Assembly (NCBI GenBank): GCA_025449115.1
Contig: JAHLKC010000019.1
Coordinates: 124,001 to 188,000 of the forward strand
From: Chytridium lagenaria
Lineage: Eukaryota; Chytridiomycota; Chytridiomycetes; Chytridiales; Chytridiaceae
Reading direction: 5' to 3'
Length of the DNA stretch: 64,000 nucleotides
Part shown: piece by piece, positions 13,657 through 22,957 of the stretch
Layout of the letters: each line of letters opens with the position of its first letter
How positions within the stretch are numbered: position 1 is the stretch's first letter
The notes under the pieces: model-generated
What the model saw: only the letters and a program-made list of their open reading frames with translations
The model's database searches: none
What the model was told of the DNA's origin: nothing
Position numbers and translations under genes: made by a program

Positions 13657-15088
13657 TCAAACACGAACAGTCTTCACAGCCTGAGCCTGAAGATTAATGG
13701 ACTTGCCAAAAGACTCCCTCTTCCTCTCCCTCTTCAGTGCACGAACCTCGTTCATGAAGTTGGAAAAGAGGTAGTCAGTGTCCTCAGGCCCACCCATAGC
13801 CTCAGGATGAAATTGAACTGAGGTATACGGAAGAACCGTGTGCCTGATACCCTCATTCGAGCCATCGTTCGCATTCCTGAAGTAAGGCACCCATCCAGGC
13901 ACGTTCGCAGAGTCGTCAAGAGCATACCCATGGTTTTGCGAGGTGATTTGGCACTTGCCAGTGGTGAGGTCAATGGCAGGCTGGTTGTGACCACGGTTAC
14001 CGTAAGGAAGCTTGTACACGTTGTACCCCACGGCCATGCCCATAACGAGGTTGCCCATGCAGATACCGAAGATTGGGATAGGGATGGAGCGAGTCTCGTT
14101 TACCTTCATGTACGCCTTGAGGTTCTCAGCAGACTTAGTAAGGACACGTGGATCGCCGGGACCGTTGGAGAGAAAGACACCGTCGTAAACAGTAGTGTCT
14201 TTGCTAAGATCATGGTCCCAAGGAAGAACTGTCACCTTGGCGCCACGCTTAGCGAGGCATCGGATGATGTTTTGCTTGACACCACAGTCGACGAGGGCAA
14301 TGTGGAGCTCGCCGGTGGGGTTGTAGACCTCCTTGGACTTCACAGAAACCTCAGAGCAGAGGTTGCGGAGGTTGGGATCCTCAAATGTGGGAGTAGAGTT
14401 GATGTTGCCAACAACAATCTCTCCAAGGGTGGAACCGCGGTCGCGGAGGAGGGATACGACGGCGCGGGTGTCGACACCGGAGATGGCTGGGATGCCGTGG
14501 CGGGCACACCACTGACCAAGAGACTCCACGGCGGTCCAGTGAGAGTATTTCGTGGCATAGTCATTCACAACAATACCCTGACACTACATAACAAAATTTT
14601 GTTAGCTTAATGATCAAATAAGACCCAAAGGGATGGCACAGTCGGAGAAAAGGGCTAACCTGAATGCGCCCAGACTCAAAGTGCTCCAAAAGACCGAAGG
14701 CATCACGAGTTTGCGTGGGAACACCATAGTTGCCAATCAAGGGTTGGGTAAAGACAAGAATCTGGCCGCGGTACGAAGGATCTGTCATGGACTCTGGGTA
14801 GCCCACAAGGGAGGTCGTAAACACTACTTCGCCAGACATACGACCGGAAGATTTGGAGAGGGGCGAACCAAAGGAGGTGGCCTTAAAGACCTCCCCGGTT
14901 TTGAGACGGAGCGCGGCGGAGAGAAGCGGAGGTTCTGCTTGCGCATTGTTAGAGGCGATGGGGGAAGCAGGGGCGGCGGGAGGGGTGACGCGGAAGGGTG
15001 AGTCCTTGGCGACAGAGGCCAAGGTTCGGGGCTTGTTGGCGAGGAAGGAGACGGGCTGACGCTTAAAGATGATATTGAATGAAGGCAT
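13657..15088 (-). CDS. CPA1: Carbamoyl-phosphate synthase, arginine-specific small subunit
   Basis: Two exons, 15088-14660 and 14583-13657, give 451 residues, the family norm. This glutaminase subunit releases ammonia from glutamine and channels it to the large subunit (CPA2) for carbamoyl phosphate in arginine synthesis. The N-terminus ([19 protein letters not shown]) is basic and Ser-rich with no acid for about 29 residues, typical of a mitochondrial presequence. CarA domain: [46 protein letters not shown]. Class I amidotransferase domain: [19 protein letters not shown], the nucleophile Cys in FGICMG, and HPEA. After FGICMG the chain reads NLVMG where HQLL is common. The ATG at 15088 is chosen because an upstream in-frame ORF lacks an ATG. 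No frame break. It is preceded by the attenuator uORF. Confidence 0.95.
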
Positions 15089-15175
15089 TTTCGAGTTTTC
15101 TTTTCTTTTGACGTGACGAAATGAGAAGTAATGGGGTTCGAAGGCGAAGTGTTTTGGCAAACGGCAAAGGCGAAT

Positions 15176-15353
15176 TTACGCAGAGAGGCTCTTGAAGACC
15201 TAGGTGTATGAAGGTTATAATGTGGGTAAGCAATTAATCACTATTTTCCACTGCAAGAATAATATCTGGGAATGGAGAAGTAAGAAACCGTACCTGGTCG
15301 GAGATGTAGTCCAGCGATACTTTTTCAGACGAGTGACGGTAGCAGCAGAGCAT
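15176..15353 (-). CDS. Arginine attenuator peptide uORF of CPA1 (spliced)
   Basis: A 27-codon uORF in two exons, 15353-15294 and 15199-15176, around a 94-nt GT-AG intron (GTACGG...CACCTAG). The peptide ends SLDYISDQVFKSLSA and then stop. This aligns without gaps to the arginine attenuator peptide of fungal CPA1/arg-2 leaders: the essential Asp (D15 here, Asp12 in Neurospora) is followed by Tyr-hydrophobic-Ser-Asp and lies exactly 13 residues from the C-terminus, as in Neurospora. The conserved Trp is Phe here. In studied fungi this nascent peptide stalls the ribosome when arginine is high, reducing translation of the main ORF and triggering mRNA decay. The uORF stop lies 87 nt before the CPA1 ATG. 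If the intron is retained, the uORF runs 21 sense codons further and loses the conserved tail. Confidence 0.88.
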
Positions 15354-15581
15354 GAAATGCAACCACCGAGGGCAGACTGGTTGATTTCTGGGGTTGGGTT
15401 AAAGATGGACCCGAAGCAAGTGCACACTGGGCTAAACTGCTTCAATAAAGGAAGTTGGGGTCCTAGGTGGATTGAGGGGGAAGCCAAAGAGTGTGCAAAA
15501 GACGGCTGATGACGGGATCAGAGGAGGTGATGGTGTTTTTCAGTGAAGAAGAAAAAAAGGGTTGAAAAACTGCTATTTATC

Positions 15582-15626
15582 ATACTTGTAATCTGTAGAT
15601 TCAGCTATGGAAATAACCGGGACTCG
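15582..15626 (-). repeat. Split direct repeat B2 (element 3' terminus)
   Basis: 45 bp identical to B1 at 16071-16115, with weaker similarity continuing about 15 bp inward. It contains a small palindrome (AATCT GT AGATT). The outer edge at 15582 is taken as the element end. Confidence 0.8.
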
Positions 15627-15687
15627 CAGGCGGGATATGAAATAGCCCGAGCGAGAAGCGGAATAAACTAGGATCACACCGCTCCTT

Positions 15688-15709
15688 GGGAATCGAACCC
15701 AGGGCTGAA
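15688..15709 (-). other. tRNA T-arm / Pol III B-box-like fragment in element 3' end
   Basis: On the minus strand the sequence CTGGGTTCGATTCCCAAG has the T-loop and an exact B-box (GGTTCGATTCC), with a 4-bp stem around it. About 35 nt upstream CATTGGACTACA resembles the 5' side of an anticodon arm. No matching acceptor stem or A box is found, so this is not a complete tRNA gene. It lies inside the retroelement between A2 and B2. Confidence 0.4.
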
Positions 15710-15897
15710 AATTTTAACGGTGTAGTCCAATGATTAAAAAGTAAAAAGCGAAAATGAATAAGACGAATAATGAACAAAAGAAAAAGAAGAACATAGGTGA
15801 GAAAATATTAGACCTGGGGAGGGGAGGAGTGGGAAAAAGGAGGGGTAAGTGTGTGAAGGAAAGGGAAAAATGGTGGTGATGGGGGTAGGATGGTGGG

Positions 15898-16071
15898 ACA
15901 AAGATGAACGAGGAAGGCTGCACTTGGGGTGCAGCGTAAAGTGAGAGAAATGGACAATTCCATAATTGATCCATTTCTCCGCTTATTATATAGTACATAG
16001 TATTCGGACATGTCCGAATACTGTGTTACTAAAACATTCCCTGTGTTACCCCGAGTCAATTATTTATTTTA
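15898..16071 (-). repeat. Split direct repeat A2 (internal copy)
   Basis: 174 bp matching A1 at 21719-21891 except for one indel in an A run (AAAA here, AAA there). It contains a GCTGCAC/GTGCAGC hairpin (15917-15935) and the 24-bp palindrome at 15999-16022. It directly abuts B1. Confidence 0.88.
15999..16022. repeat. Perfect 24-bp palindrome in A2
   Basis: Inverted halves AGTATTCGGACA and its exact complement meet with no spacer. The same palindrome occurs in A1 at 21820-21843. Such arms would suit a tyrosine recombinase or transcription-factor dimer; the role is inference. Confidence 0.8.
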
Positions 16072-16115
16072 TACTTGTAATCTGTAGATTCAGCTATGGA
16101 AATAACCGGGACTCG
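16071..16115 (-). repeat. Split direct repeat B1 (internal copy)
   Basis: Identical over 45 bp to B2. It follows the recombinase ORF and joins A2 directly, reproducing the B-A junction of the predicted circular intermediate. Confidence 0.82.
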
Positions 16116-16220
16116 AGCGAGCGGGTATGAAACGCCGCCATTGCTCATATGTTATTGGTGAGTGGTTGAGAGGTCAGAGTCCAGTGCTGAATGAATGTGG
16201 AGATGTATAGTAAACGAAAT

Positions 16221-17602
16221 TTATTGCGGTTGAAAGGTAAGGGAGTTAAAAAAGAAATAGGAAGGGAGGTCGCGGCACCATTGAACTAAGGAGCGTTGCC
16301 AAGAGAGGAGGGTAACAGGTGTCTGAGGAGAGACCGCACTGGCGAGTTGAGAATAACGAGCCGCAGTCTGGGGAGAACGCCAGTGGCCAACGGTCATTAC
16401 GGCGGGAATGGAGTCAGGAGCAACGACTGCCGAAATAGCCGCTGCAACACGTAAGCCGTGAATTGTTTCATTAACGTAAGAATTACAGGTGCGAAGGGCG
16501 GAGACAAGGCGGTGTTGCATAACGGGGTAAGTTACAGAGGAGGTGGTGTCGTAGGTAGTGGAAGTGATAGAGGGAAATACAAATAAACCGGCGAGAAGAG
16601 GATAACCGAGGAGATGTGATTCGCGAGCGTACTCGCGGAGAGCGTGAATCACACATGTGGAAGGGGTAGAGTGGGAACGAATAACAATACGTTCAATAAT
16701 ACCCGCTTTAATAGTTTTACCCGTGTACAAAGCGATGTGGATGCCGGAGCCGTCCGGGAGCCATGTGATGGCTTTTGGGTCGAGTCGGTCAATATCGGCT
16801 CCGCGGTATCCGGCTTCAGAGGTAAGAAGGCAGAAAGCGATGTTTTGGAGGGCCACCAGACGAGTGTAGGGTTCGAGGGGTAGCTGGAGTCGGCGTTGTC
16901 GGGCGTCGTGTGCGACATAGGACCAGTGGGACACGGCGATTGCGAGTTTATGAGGAAAGACGGGAGTGGCTTGGACAGGAGCGAGTAATGAGGATTGACC
17001 TTCACGTTGAAGAAATTCAATGTAGGAACGAACAAGATGGGAATCGGCGGGGTTCCCAGTGCGTGAGATTGGAGACCAGGGTTCCGTCCAGCCGGCTGCA
17101 TGAAGGCCAGTTCGTAAATGGCTAAGATGGGTCTGGATTGAGGTTGGGGATGCGCGTTTGGGACACAGGAGTTTCGCGTGAGCCTCGGATAAGCGATGAG
17201 GACAGCGAGTGGGCAGAGAGCATGTTGTAGCGTCGCAACGAATGAAAGTGCGTTTTTTGGGCGTAAGCGGCACCCTTATGAGGGCAGGAAGGGTGGTGGT
17301 ATTGCGTATTTGCTGTGAGATCCTTGGAAATTAGGTAATCCACGACGGCGGACGGTTCGGCAGCAGCTAAGGTGGAAGGTGGGTTAAGAGAGGCGAGGAA
17401 CGAGACGAAAGCTGAAACAGTCTTGTCTTTGAGAAGGATTTTGGGTAAGGAAGCTACCGAATCGGTGAAGGCGTTGCGACGAGTGAGGATATAGTCGGCG
17501 TGAAGTGTGGGAATTGGTGCCGTGGGAGTGAATGGGACGTGGAAACCACACATGGGACAGAAAAGGAAATGTTGTTGTAAGAAGGCATTGCAACGGCGGC
17601 AT
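16221..17602 (-). CDS. Tyrosine recombinase of the DIRS-type element
   Basis: Two overlapping frames join near 17245-17255, where a CCCAAAAAA run probably carries an indel. The upper part (from about 17602) contains FVSFLASLNPPSTLA, AVVDYLISKDLTA and HHPSCPHKG, the N-terminal DNA-binding region seen in fungal YR elements. The lower 350-residue frame carries GLHAAGWTEPW and ISRTGNPADSHLVRSYI. Its catalytic domain has the first Arg in EAGYRGADIDRL, Lys in YTGKTIKAG, HGLR (His-x-x-Arg), and VGHWRSPQTAARY with the His/Trp and nucleophilic Tyr. The enzyme would integrate the element's circular DNA at short matching sites, leaving no long target duplication. It is the last ORF of the element, just before B1. 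Confidence 0.82.
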
Positions 17603-17657
17603 GGGGTTGGGATCTAGGAGTAAAGGAGATATTGAAGGAAGATGTAGAAATTAATAT

Positions 17658-20000
17658 TTACTCAATGGACAAAGGGCATACATGGAAGACATAAAAATCA
17701 TGTGGAAGAGGTAAGGTTGTGATGGTGCGCGCCTTTTTGCAATAGCCTCGGAGTAAAGGGCTACCCCGGAGACCAAGTAAAAAGGAGGATTGGGATGCGG
17801 CGACAAGGAGAGGCCACCAAGAATGAAACAAATAGGGAACGACAATACTGAATTGAACGCGAAGAGAAAGAAGGTGGTCAATGGTTGGACGTAACATAGA
17901 AAATGGAGGGAAAACATAAATATTCTCTGCAGGTAAGGACAAATCGGGTTGCCAGGCCAAAAAATTGGTGCCAGAGGCGCCGGGACAGAGATATCGGGAG
18001 AAAAATCGTGGGTGTTTACAGGACAAAGGCGTGGCCATGGCATCCATGGAAAATGGCCCATAACGAGAGGTGATGGATTGAAAAGAAATGGGATTAAGAG
18101 CGAAATCGGCGTCGGGAATCTCGCGGGAAAGGCGATCGGCCTCTGTGTTTGCGGTGCCGGGAATATGGTGGAACTGGGCTCGCAGACCACGGCTGTGGCA
18201 GAAGGAAAAAATGCGTTGGAGCTCGGCATTGATTTCGGGAGAGCGAGAGGAGCCTTTAACGAGAGCGTCGTAAAGACCTCGGTTATCGACACCGATATTT
18301 AGCCAATCTTGGTGCGTTGGAGAACTGAGGGCGGAGTGAAGTAAGGGGCTGACGTAGATGTCCAAAAAACACCGTGAGAGATCATTGGAGAAAGCCTCGA
18401 GGGATCGGGAACAAGCGACAGCTTCGCGTAAGTTGATTGAAGAGCCTGCAGCTTCCAGGTAAGCTGGTTCCAAATCCCCACCAGCTTGGAGATCGTGTGG
18501 GGAGGGTAAAAACTCGAGGAAAGGTTTGAGAAGAGTTGGAGTGGAAGATAATGGGGCTGAGCGGTAAAGGTGACCACCCCAGCGGGTGTTGCTGGCGTCG
18601 TGCGGATGGTGAGGATACGATGGGCTGAGGTAGCCCAAAGGTATGGTTGATTGGTAGCAACTAAGGACATCCAGTGTGTAATTTCAGAGGCGACGGCTGG
18701 AGTGATAAGGACAAGGGATGTAGTGGACGAACGAACGGCGAGGCGGCGACGGACGGCGGAGATAGCCAAGTAGAGTTGTCGGGTAAATGCGAGACCGCCA
18801 GGAATGATGGTGGAAAGGTGAGCGCATTTTCCAGCGAAGCGCTCTAAAGACGCGAGGGATGCTTGGGGACGGGATAAGAGAAGGTGGCAAGGTCGAGAAA
18901 AACGGCTTGTTTATCGGAAGGGATGGAAAAGGTACGATGACTTAAGTCAACATGAAGCCCCAAATAACGAAAAAGAGGGGCGGCCGTAAATACAGTCTTG
19001 GAGAGAGAGATAAAATAACCCGACAAAATGCAGACGAGGCACCATATGGAAATTGCGTCGGCGGAGGCGCAAATAATAGGGCAAGAAGCCTTGTGGGAGG
19101 GAGCGATGGCGGCATCGTCAATCCATATGACGGCAGGAATAAGCCAAGCGCGAACGAAACAAGTAAGGGCGTTGCCGAGGGTTTGGGTAATATAGGGAGA
19201 TGGGGACCAACCAAAAACGAGAACGGTAGCAACAAAGTAGTAAGCGGTGCCGTCAATAACGGAGATAGTACCAAAATATTGGTAGCTGTCCGGTGGAGTG
19301 GGATATTGTTGAAACAACTTGCAATGTCAATGACAGAAGCACAGCGAGAGATCCAGTAGGTGAGGGAAGGTAAACCCTCCATGGTGAACGAAGGAGGTTT
19401 CATCCAGCAATTTAGTAAGGTGCAGTCGTCACATTTGCGGGCTTGGTAGGTTCAATGAGAATTGGAGAAACCATGTAAATAGATGGAGGAAGGCCATCGG
19501 TAACGGGACAGATTAACCGACGGGCGCCGGAGCGTAGGGTCTTTTTTGGTGGAGTCTTCAACAAACGGGAGGAATTCATCGGGGATGGGATACGAAGGAG
19601 CATGGCCCCGAGGTGGCCTAGGAGAACAATATTTCTTCCCGCGGTGGTAACCTTCGAAAGGGACCATGAAATCCTCGACACGGATTCCATCAGTGACCCA
19701 GCGGCGGATGAGGGATGCCTCCTGCGGAGGGGAGTAAGCAAGGATCTCTTCCCAGAAAGAAAGGGTAAGAGAATTAACGCATCCGGCGACAAAGTGAGTG
19801 GGGTCTGGGAAAGGCAAACTCTGAGGAGTGAGGTGCCGGGTTCCTTGCAAGGTAGCGTGGAGCTGGTGGAGGAGGGTCGGCCGTGCGGGTGCCGGGACAG
19901 CGGTACCGGTAATGGAGCACCAGTGGAGGGTTTGGACGGCTATGGACAAAATGGTAGAAGTTGGGGAAAGCAACGGACATCTTTATTAATAAGACGTAGT
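17658..20000 (-). CDS. Reverse transcriptase-RNase H polyprotein of the element (frame-broken)
   Basis: One coding region read across several frames. From the 5' side it has WEEILAYSPP, SLIRRWVTDGIRVEDF and IPDEFLPFVED. Then come MKPPSFTMEGLPSLTYW and SVIDIASCFNNIPLH (RT fingers and palm) and VFGWSPSPYITQTL. AVIWIDDAAIAP follows, the polymerase box, with Ile-Asp-Asp after Trp instead of Tyr/Phe-x-Asp-Asp, and then LFRYLGLHVDL. RNase H has four acidic residues in DASNTRWGGHL, LREAVACSRSL, GVDNRGLYDAL and NTEADRLSRE. The tail ends with a PYLFHSWWPLL stretch typical of DIRS RT-RH ORFs. No methyltransferase domain is seen, which argues for a PAT/Ngaro-type rather than canonical DIRS1 layout. Breaks occur near 19400, 18850, 18640 and elsewhere. 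Confidence 0.78.
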
Positions 20001-20129
20001 AGGAAAGAAATAAGGATATTGCGGAGGAAGCAATATAAAGGAAAAGAAAGAAAGGATAAGGAAAAACTTAAGTAAAGAGGTAAGAAAAGAAAAGAAATGG
20101 TAACAGAAGGAAAGTTAAAGCGGGCAGGA

Positions 20130-21700
20130 ATTACGCACACACAGGGCGCTGGAAGGGCTAGCCTTGGTACATTGAGAGGACAGGAAGGGCCAAAATGGCC
20201 TTTGACGCGACAATGGCCGCAAACATTGTCAGCTTTGTTGCGGCGATCGTTACGGCGGGTAGAAGCACGATCGTTGGAAGAGACGGGTGGTGCAGGCCGA
20301 TCATAAGGGCGTGGGGGTGGATTCTTTGTGCCTAGTAGCGGTGAAAACGGAGGAAGCTTTCATACTTTTGGCAAAGTCGCGGGCCGCGACTTCTTTGTTG
20401 GAGGTAAGGATGTGGGCGTCGTTGTTGGGGATCAGCCATCCGAGAGCCTTGATGAGGGCAGAAAGTTCGGTTTTGATTGGGAGTAGGAGTCATCGGCCAA
20501 CTTAAAATGATGACCGCGGTTCAGGGTTTGCCAGGCGTTTTCCTGCGTGGGGACGAGGCAGTGGCATTCAATCCCAATGCGGTGAACGATGGCGAGTTGG
20601 TCGTAGATAGACTCGCGGTTATGGAGCCAAGCCGGCTTAGCGCCATCCATTAAAACAAAGGAGGTGGCATCATTGCGGAAGCGACTAAACGCCTGGATGA
20701 AGAGGTCGATGTTCTGGGGAAGAAAATCGGGAGGATAGGTTAGTGGCCTATATGGGAGGATGGAAGGGACGGTGGATATGTCCAGGAAAGGAGGCATGAC
20801 GTCGTGGGGGTAGAACGGCATGAGGGATGAATTGACAGTATTGGAGTTGTCAATCATGAAAAGGAGGGGTACCAAAGGCGAGGTACAAATAATTGGTTGA
20901 AAAAGAAAAATGTATTCTGAGAAAGCTTAAAATAAAGAGGCTGGGGAGTATTGTGGAAAAAACGAAAAACAAAAAGGGAAAGCTTGGTGAGAGCGCGATT
21001 TGAAAATGATGGGGCTGGAGGCCGCGTACGCATGCAAGAACAAGCAGAAAAGGAAAGAAGAGGGGGTAATGGAAGGAAGAGTGAAAAATAAGAAAAAATG
21101 GGGACGACATCACTAATGTCCTTAGACGAAAGGGATGTGAACCCAAGGCTCAAAGGCCTGGCGGAAAGGAGAAACAAGACAAAGGAAAAGAAACGAGACT
21201 TACGGGGATGCGGGGGTCTGAAGAAAGCGAGTCGGCTTGGACCAGCCATTGGCCAAGGTCGATAACGTCAGAGGGTACGGGTTGACGGGAACGCGGCCTT
21301 TCTTCGCGGCATGTAGAGCCGCAATAGTGGCTTCCAATTCACGGATGCGGGTGTCGCGGTCGTCGGCGAGATTGGCGGCTTGGATTGGTGGGATGCCATT
21401 GGCGTCATTATTAAGAACGGCTAGGGCCGCGTCGGGGATGTTGGCTTCAGGGTCTTGAGCGTTGTTGCCAGCAGCAGCGTTAGAGAAAAACTCAGTAAAA
21501 CAAGGTTTGAGGATTCATAACTGGGCGAGGCTCTATAGCCGAGAGTGTTGTCATCACCAAGGGCAAAAGACCAGCGAGGGAGTTGGGCAGAGGGGGGTTC
21601 AAACCAATGGCCAGCGCGACGGGACGCAGGTTATTGTACGAAAAGGTACTCAAAGCTGACCGTCATAGGTGGTCGAACCTGCGTCAAGGAGAGCGGCCAT
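20130..21700 (-). CDS. Gag-like protein of the element with CCHC knuckle (frame-broken)
   Basis: Read in pieces. A plausible ATG complements 21698-21700 (MAALLDAGSTTYDG), followed after one break by STFSYNNLRPVALAIGLNP, then an Ala/Asn-rich stretch and DDRDTRIRELEATIAAL, a short coiled-coil. A consensus donor GTAAGT (21203) suggests an intron running to about 20917. The second part contains DVMPPFLDISTV, FVLMDGAKPAWLHNRESI, and ALIKALGWLIPNNDAHIL in a shifted frame. Near 20200-20160 it has CGHCRVKGHFGPSC, a CCHC zinc knuckle (C-x2-C-x4-H-x4-C) preceded by an Arg/Asn-rich tail. This is the retroviral-type nucleic-acid-binding motif, here expected to package element RNA. Confidence 0.65.
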
Positions 21701-21718
21701 GGAGAATCGAGAGAGTTA

Positions 21719-21891
21719 ACAAAGATGAACGAGGAAGGCTGCACTTGGGGTGCAGCGTAAAGTGAGAGAAATGGACAATTCCATAATTGATCCATTTCTC
21801 CGCTTATTATATAGTACATAGTATTCGGACATGTCCGAATACTGTGTTACTAAACATTCCCTGTGTTACCCCGAGTCAATTATTTATTTTA
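21719..21891 (-). repeat. Split direct repeat A1 (element 5' terminus)
   Basis: 173 bp matching A2 apart from one base in an A run. Its outer edge (21891) is taken as the element's 5' end because similarity between the two A copies stops there, exactly where A2 meets B1. It carries the second copy of the palindrome at 21820-21843. Confidence 0.88.
21820..21843. repeat. Perfect 24-bp palindrome in A1
   Basis: Same palindrome as at 15999-16022, 48 bp inside the element's 5' terminus. Both half-sites are intact. Confidence 0.8.
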
Positions 21892-22957
21892 CAAAGGCAA
21901 AAGAGATGACGATGGGTTGATTTCAACAAAAAAGTTGTAATAAAAATTTTGCCTCTTTTCTCCCTGAGGCTTTCCTGTGGTAATAAATAATAATATGCTT
22001 TATTAGTCCGCCCTTATCTATTGGCGCAAATAAGGAGAGATAAGATTCTCATCCTTGCCATATTATTTATTTAATTGAGGAAATGTAAATAATAGTGGTG
22101 TGGCGCAGCATAAATGATCCTTCTTTTTCTTTCGTCTGGACAGCTTTGATCGATGGACGCGCGACAACGCGTCTAACAAACGCGTTGGATTCTAAGAGTA
22201 ATGGTGATTCACTCGTAATGGCTATTTAAGTAGATATCGTGTTTATCCCATCATAACTTGAGCTCTTAATGAAATTTATGGGGTTAGATAATTGCTCAAG
22301 ACACGTTCGCAACTTCGCAAGTGCTTTTCACCCTCTTTCACGTTGAAATACCAGAAAAGCTTCACTTCAAGCTCAATACAAAAATTTGAACCTTAAATTT
22401 TCTTATTGCCCACCAGCAGACACCGGAACCCTTCCGTCTTTAATGTACTCAGCTGGTGAAGAACGGGACCGAAACTGAAGAGAGGTCAACCTGCAAACAG
22501 CCAATACTTCAACCGAGTATTTATTATCACTCCAAAGCTGGGCGTCGAATTTATTCTCTCTGTCATCGTCCAATGATTTTGCATATCGGAGTCTGTTCTG
22601 TCAGTTATTATAGTTTCTCCGAGATGCTTTTCATCGTTGGACCGGTGTACCAACTCCCTCATCTACATTTTCGGAACGTCAAGTCGAGAAACCTCAGTCG
22701 CGATAAAAGTCTGATATGTATTGTGTTATTTTACAAGCATTACTTTTTTAAAAATCAATACCATCATTTGTCTTAAATATTGGTAGAGACATTCAATCTG
22801 TACTGCTCGCTTATTTGAGTTTTTCCTAGGAAAGAATCGCACCCCCTTTTACGCGTGAATGATAAATTAATACATGCGTTTATTGTTTATGTATCATTTC
22901 ATTTTCGCCGTTGCTTGCTTGGCAGAGGAAACATTGACTAGGATTTGTCATGTTGGA
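21892..22957. other. Flank between the retroelement and UBA4
   Basis: About 1.07 kb of AT-rich sequence. It should hold the UBA4 promoter and probably the original distal promoter of CPA1, now separated from its gene by the insertion. An ORF at 22456-22776 has no family signal and poor coding character. I see no RNA gene. Confidence 0.5.

Larger units (their letters stand above)
15582..21891 (-). mobile_element. DIRS-superfamily (YR) retroelement with split direct repeats
   Basis: A 6.3-kb element read on the minus strand, 21891 to 15582. Order: A1 repeat (21891-21719), Gag with CCHC knuckle, reverse transcriptase, RNase H, tyrosine recombinase, B1 (16115-16071), A2 (16071-15898), a 270-bp unique 3' segment, B2 (15626-15582). 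A1/A2 share about 173 bp with one indel, and B1/B2 share 45 bp exactly. B1 abuts A2, which is the junction expected if the element replicates through a circle joining its ends. This split-repeat plan is that of PAT/Ngaro-like members of the DIRS group, which have no integrase and no LTRs. The near identity of the repeats suggests a recent insertion. Coding frames carry many one-base breaks, as do host genes in this window, so activity cannot be judged. It lies between CPA1 and UBA4, 229 bp upstream of the CPA1 uORF ATG. Confidence 0.88.

Noticed and set aside
15650..15770. Complete tRNA gene on the minus strand
   Set aside because: The T-arm and B box are good, but no acceptor stem pairs and no A box or D-arm could be found at the right distance.
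15714..15998. Minus-strand ORFs starting within the A repeats (MYYIISGEMDQLWN...)
   Set aside because: The same start occurs in both A copies and then diverges into unrelated sequence, so it is a by-product of the repeat rather than a conserved protein.
16050..16060. TGACTC (Gcn4-like) core in the A2 repeat as a CPA1 control site
   Set aside because: Six bases occur by chance often, the match lacks the final A of TGACTCA, and the site is about 700 bp from the CPA1 leader. It is also present in A1, so it belongs to the element.
22456..22776. 106-codon plus-strand ORF
   Set aside because: No recognisable domain, odd composition, no splice support; lies in the UBA4 upstream region.
22874..22957. 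Upstream in-frame ATG giving UBA4 a hydrophobic, signal-like N-terminus
   Set aside because: UBA4 is a cytosolic enzyme, and the ATG at 22958 sits a normal distance before the conserved [12 protein letters not shown] block.
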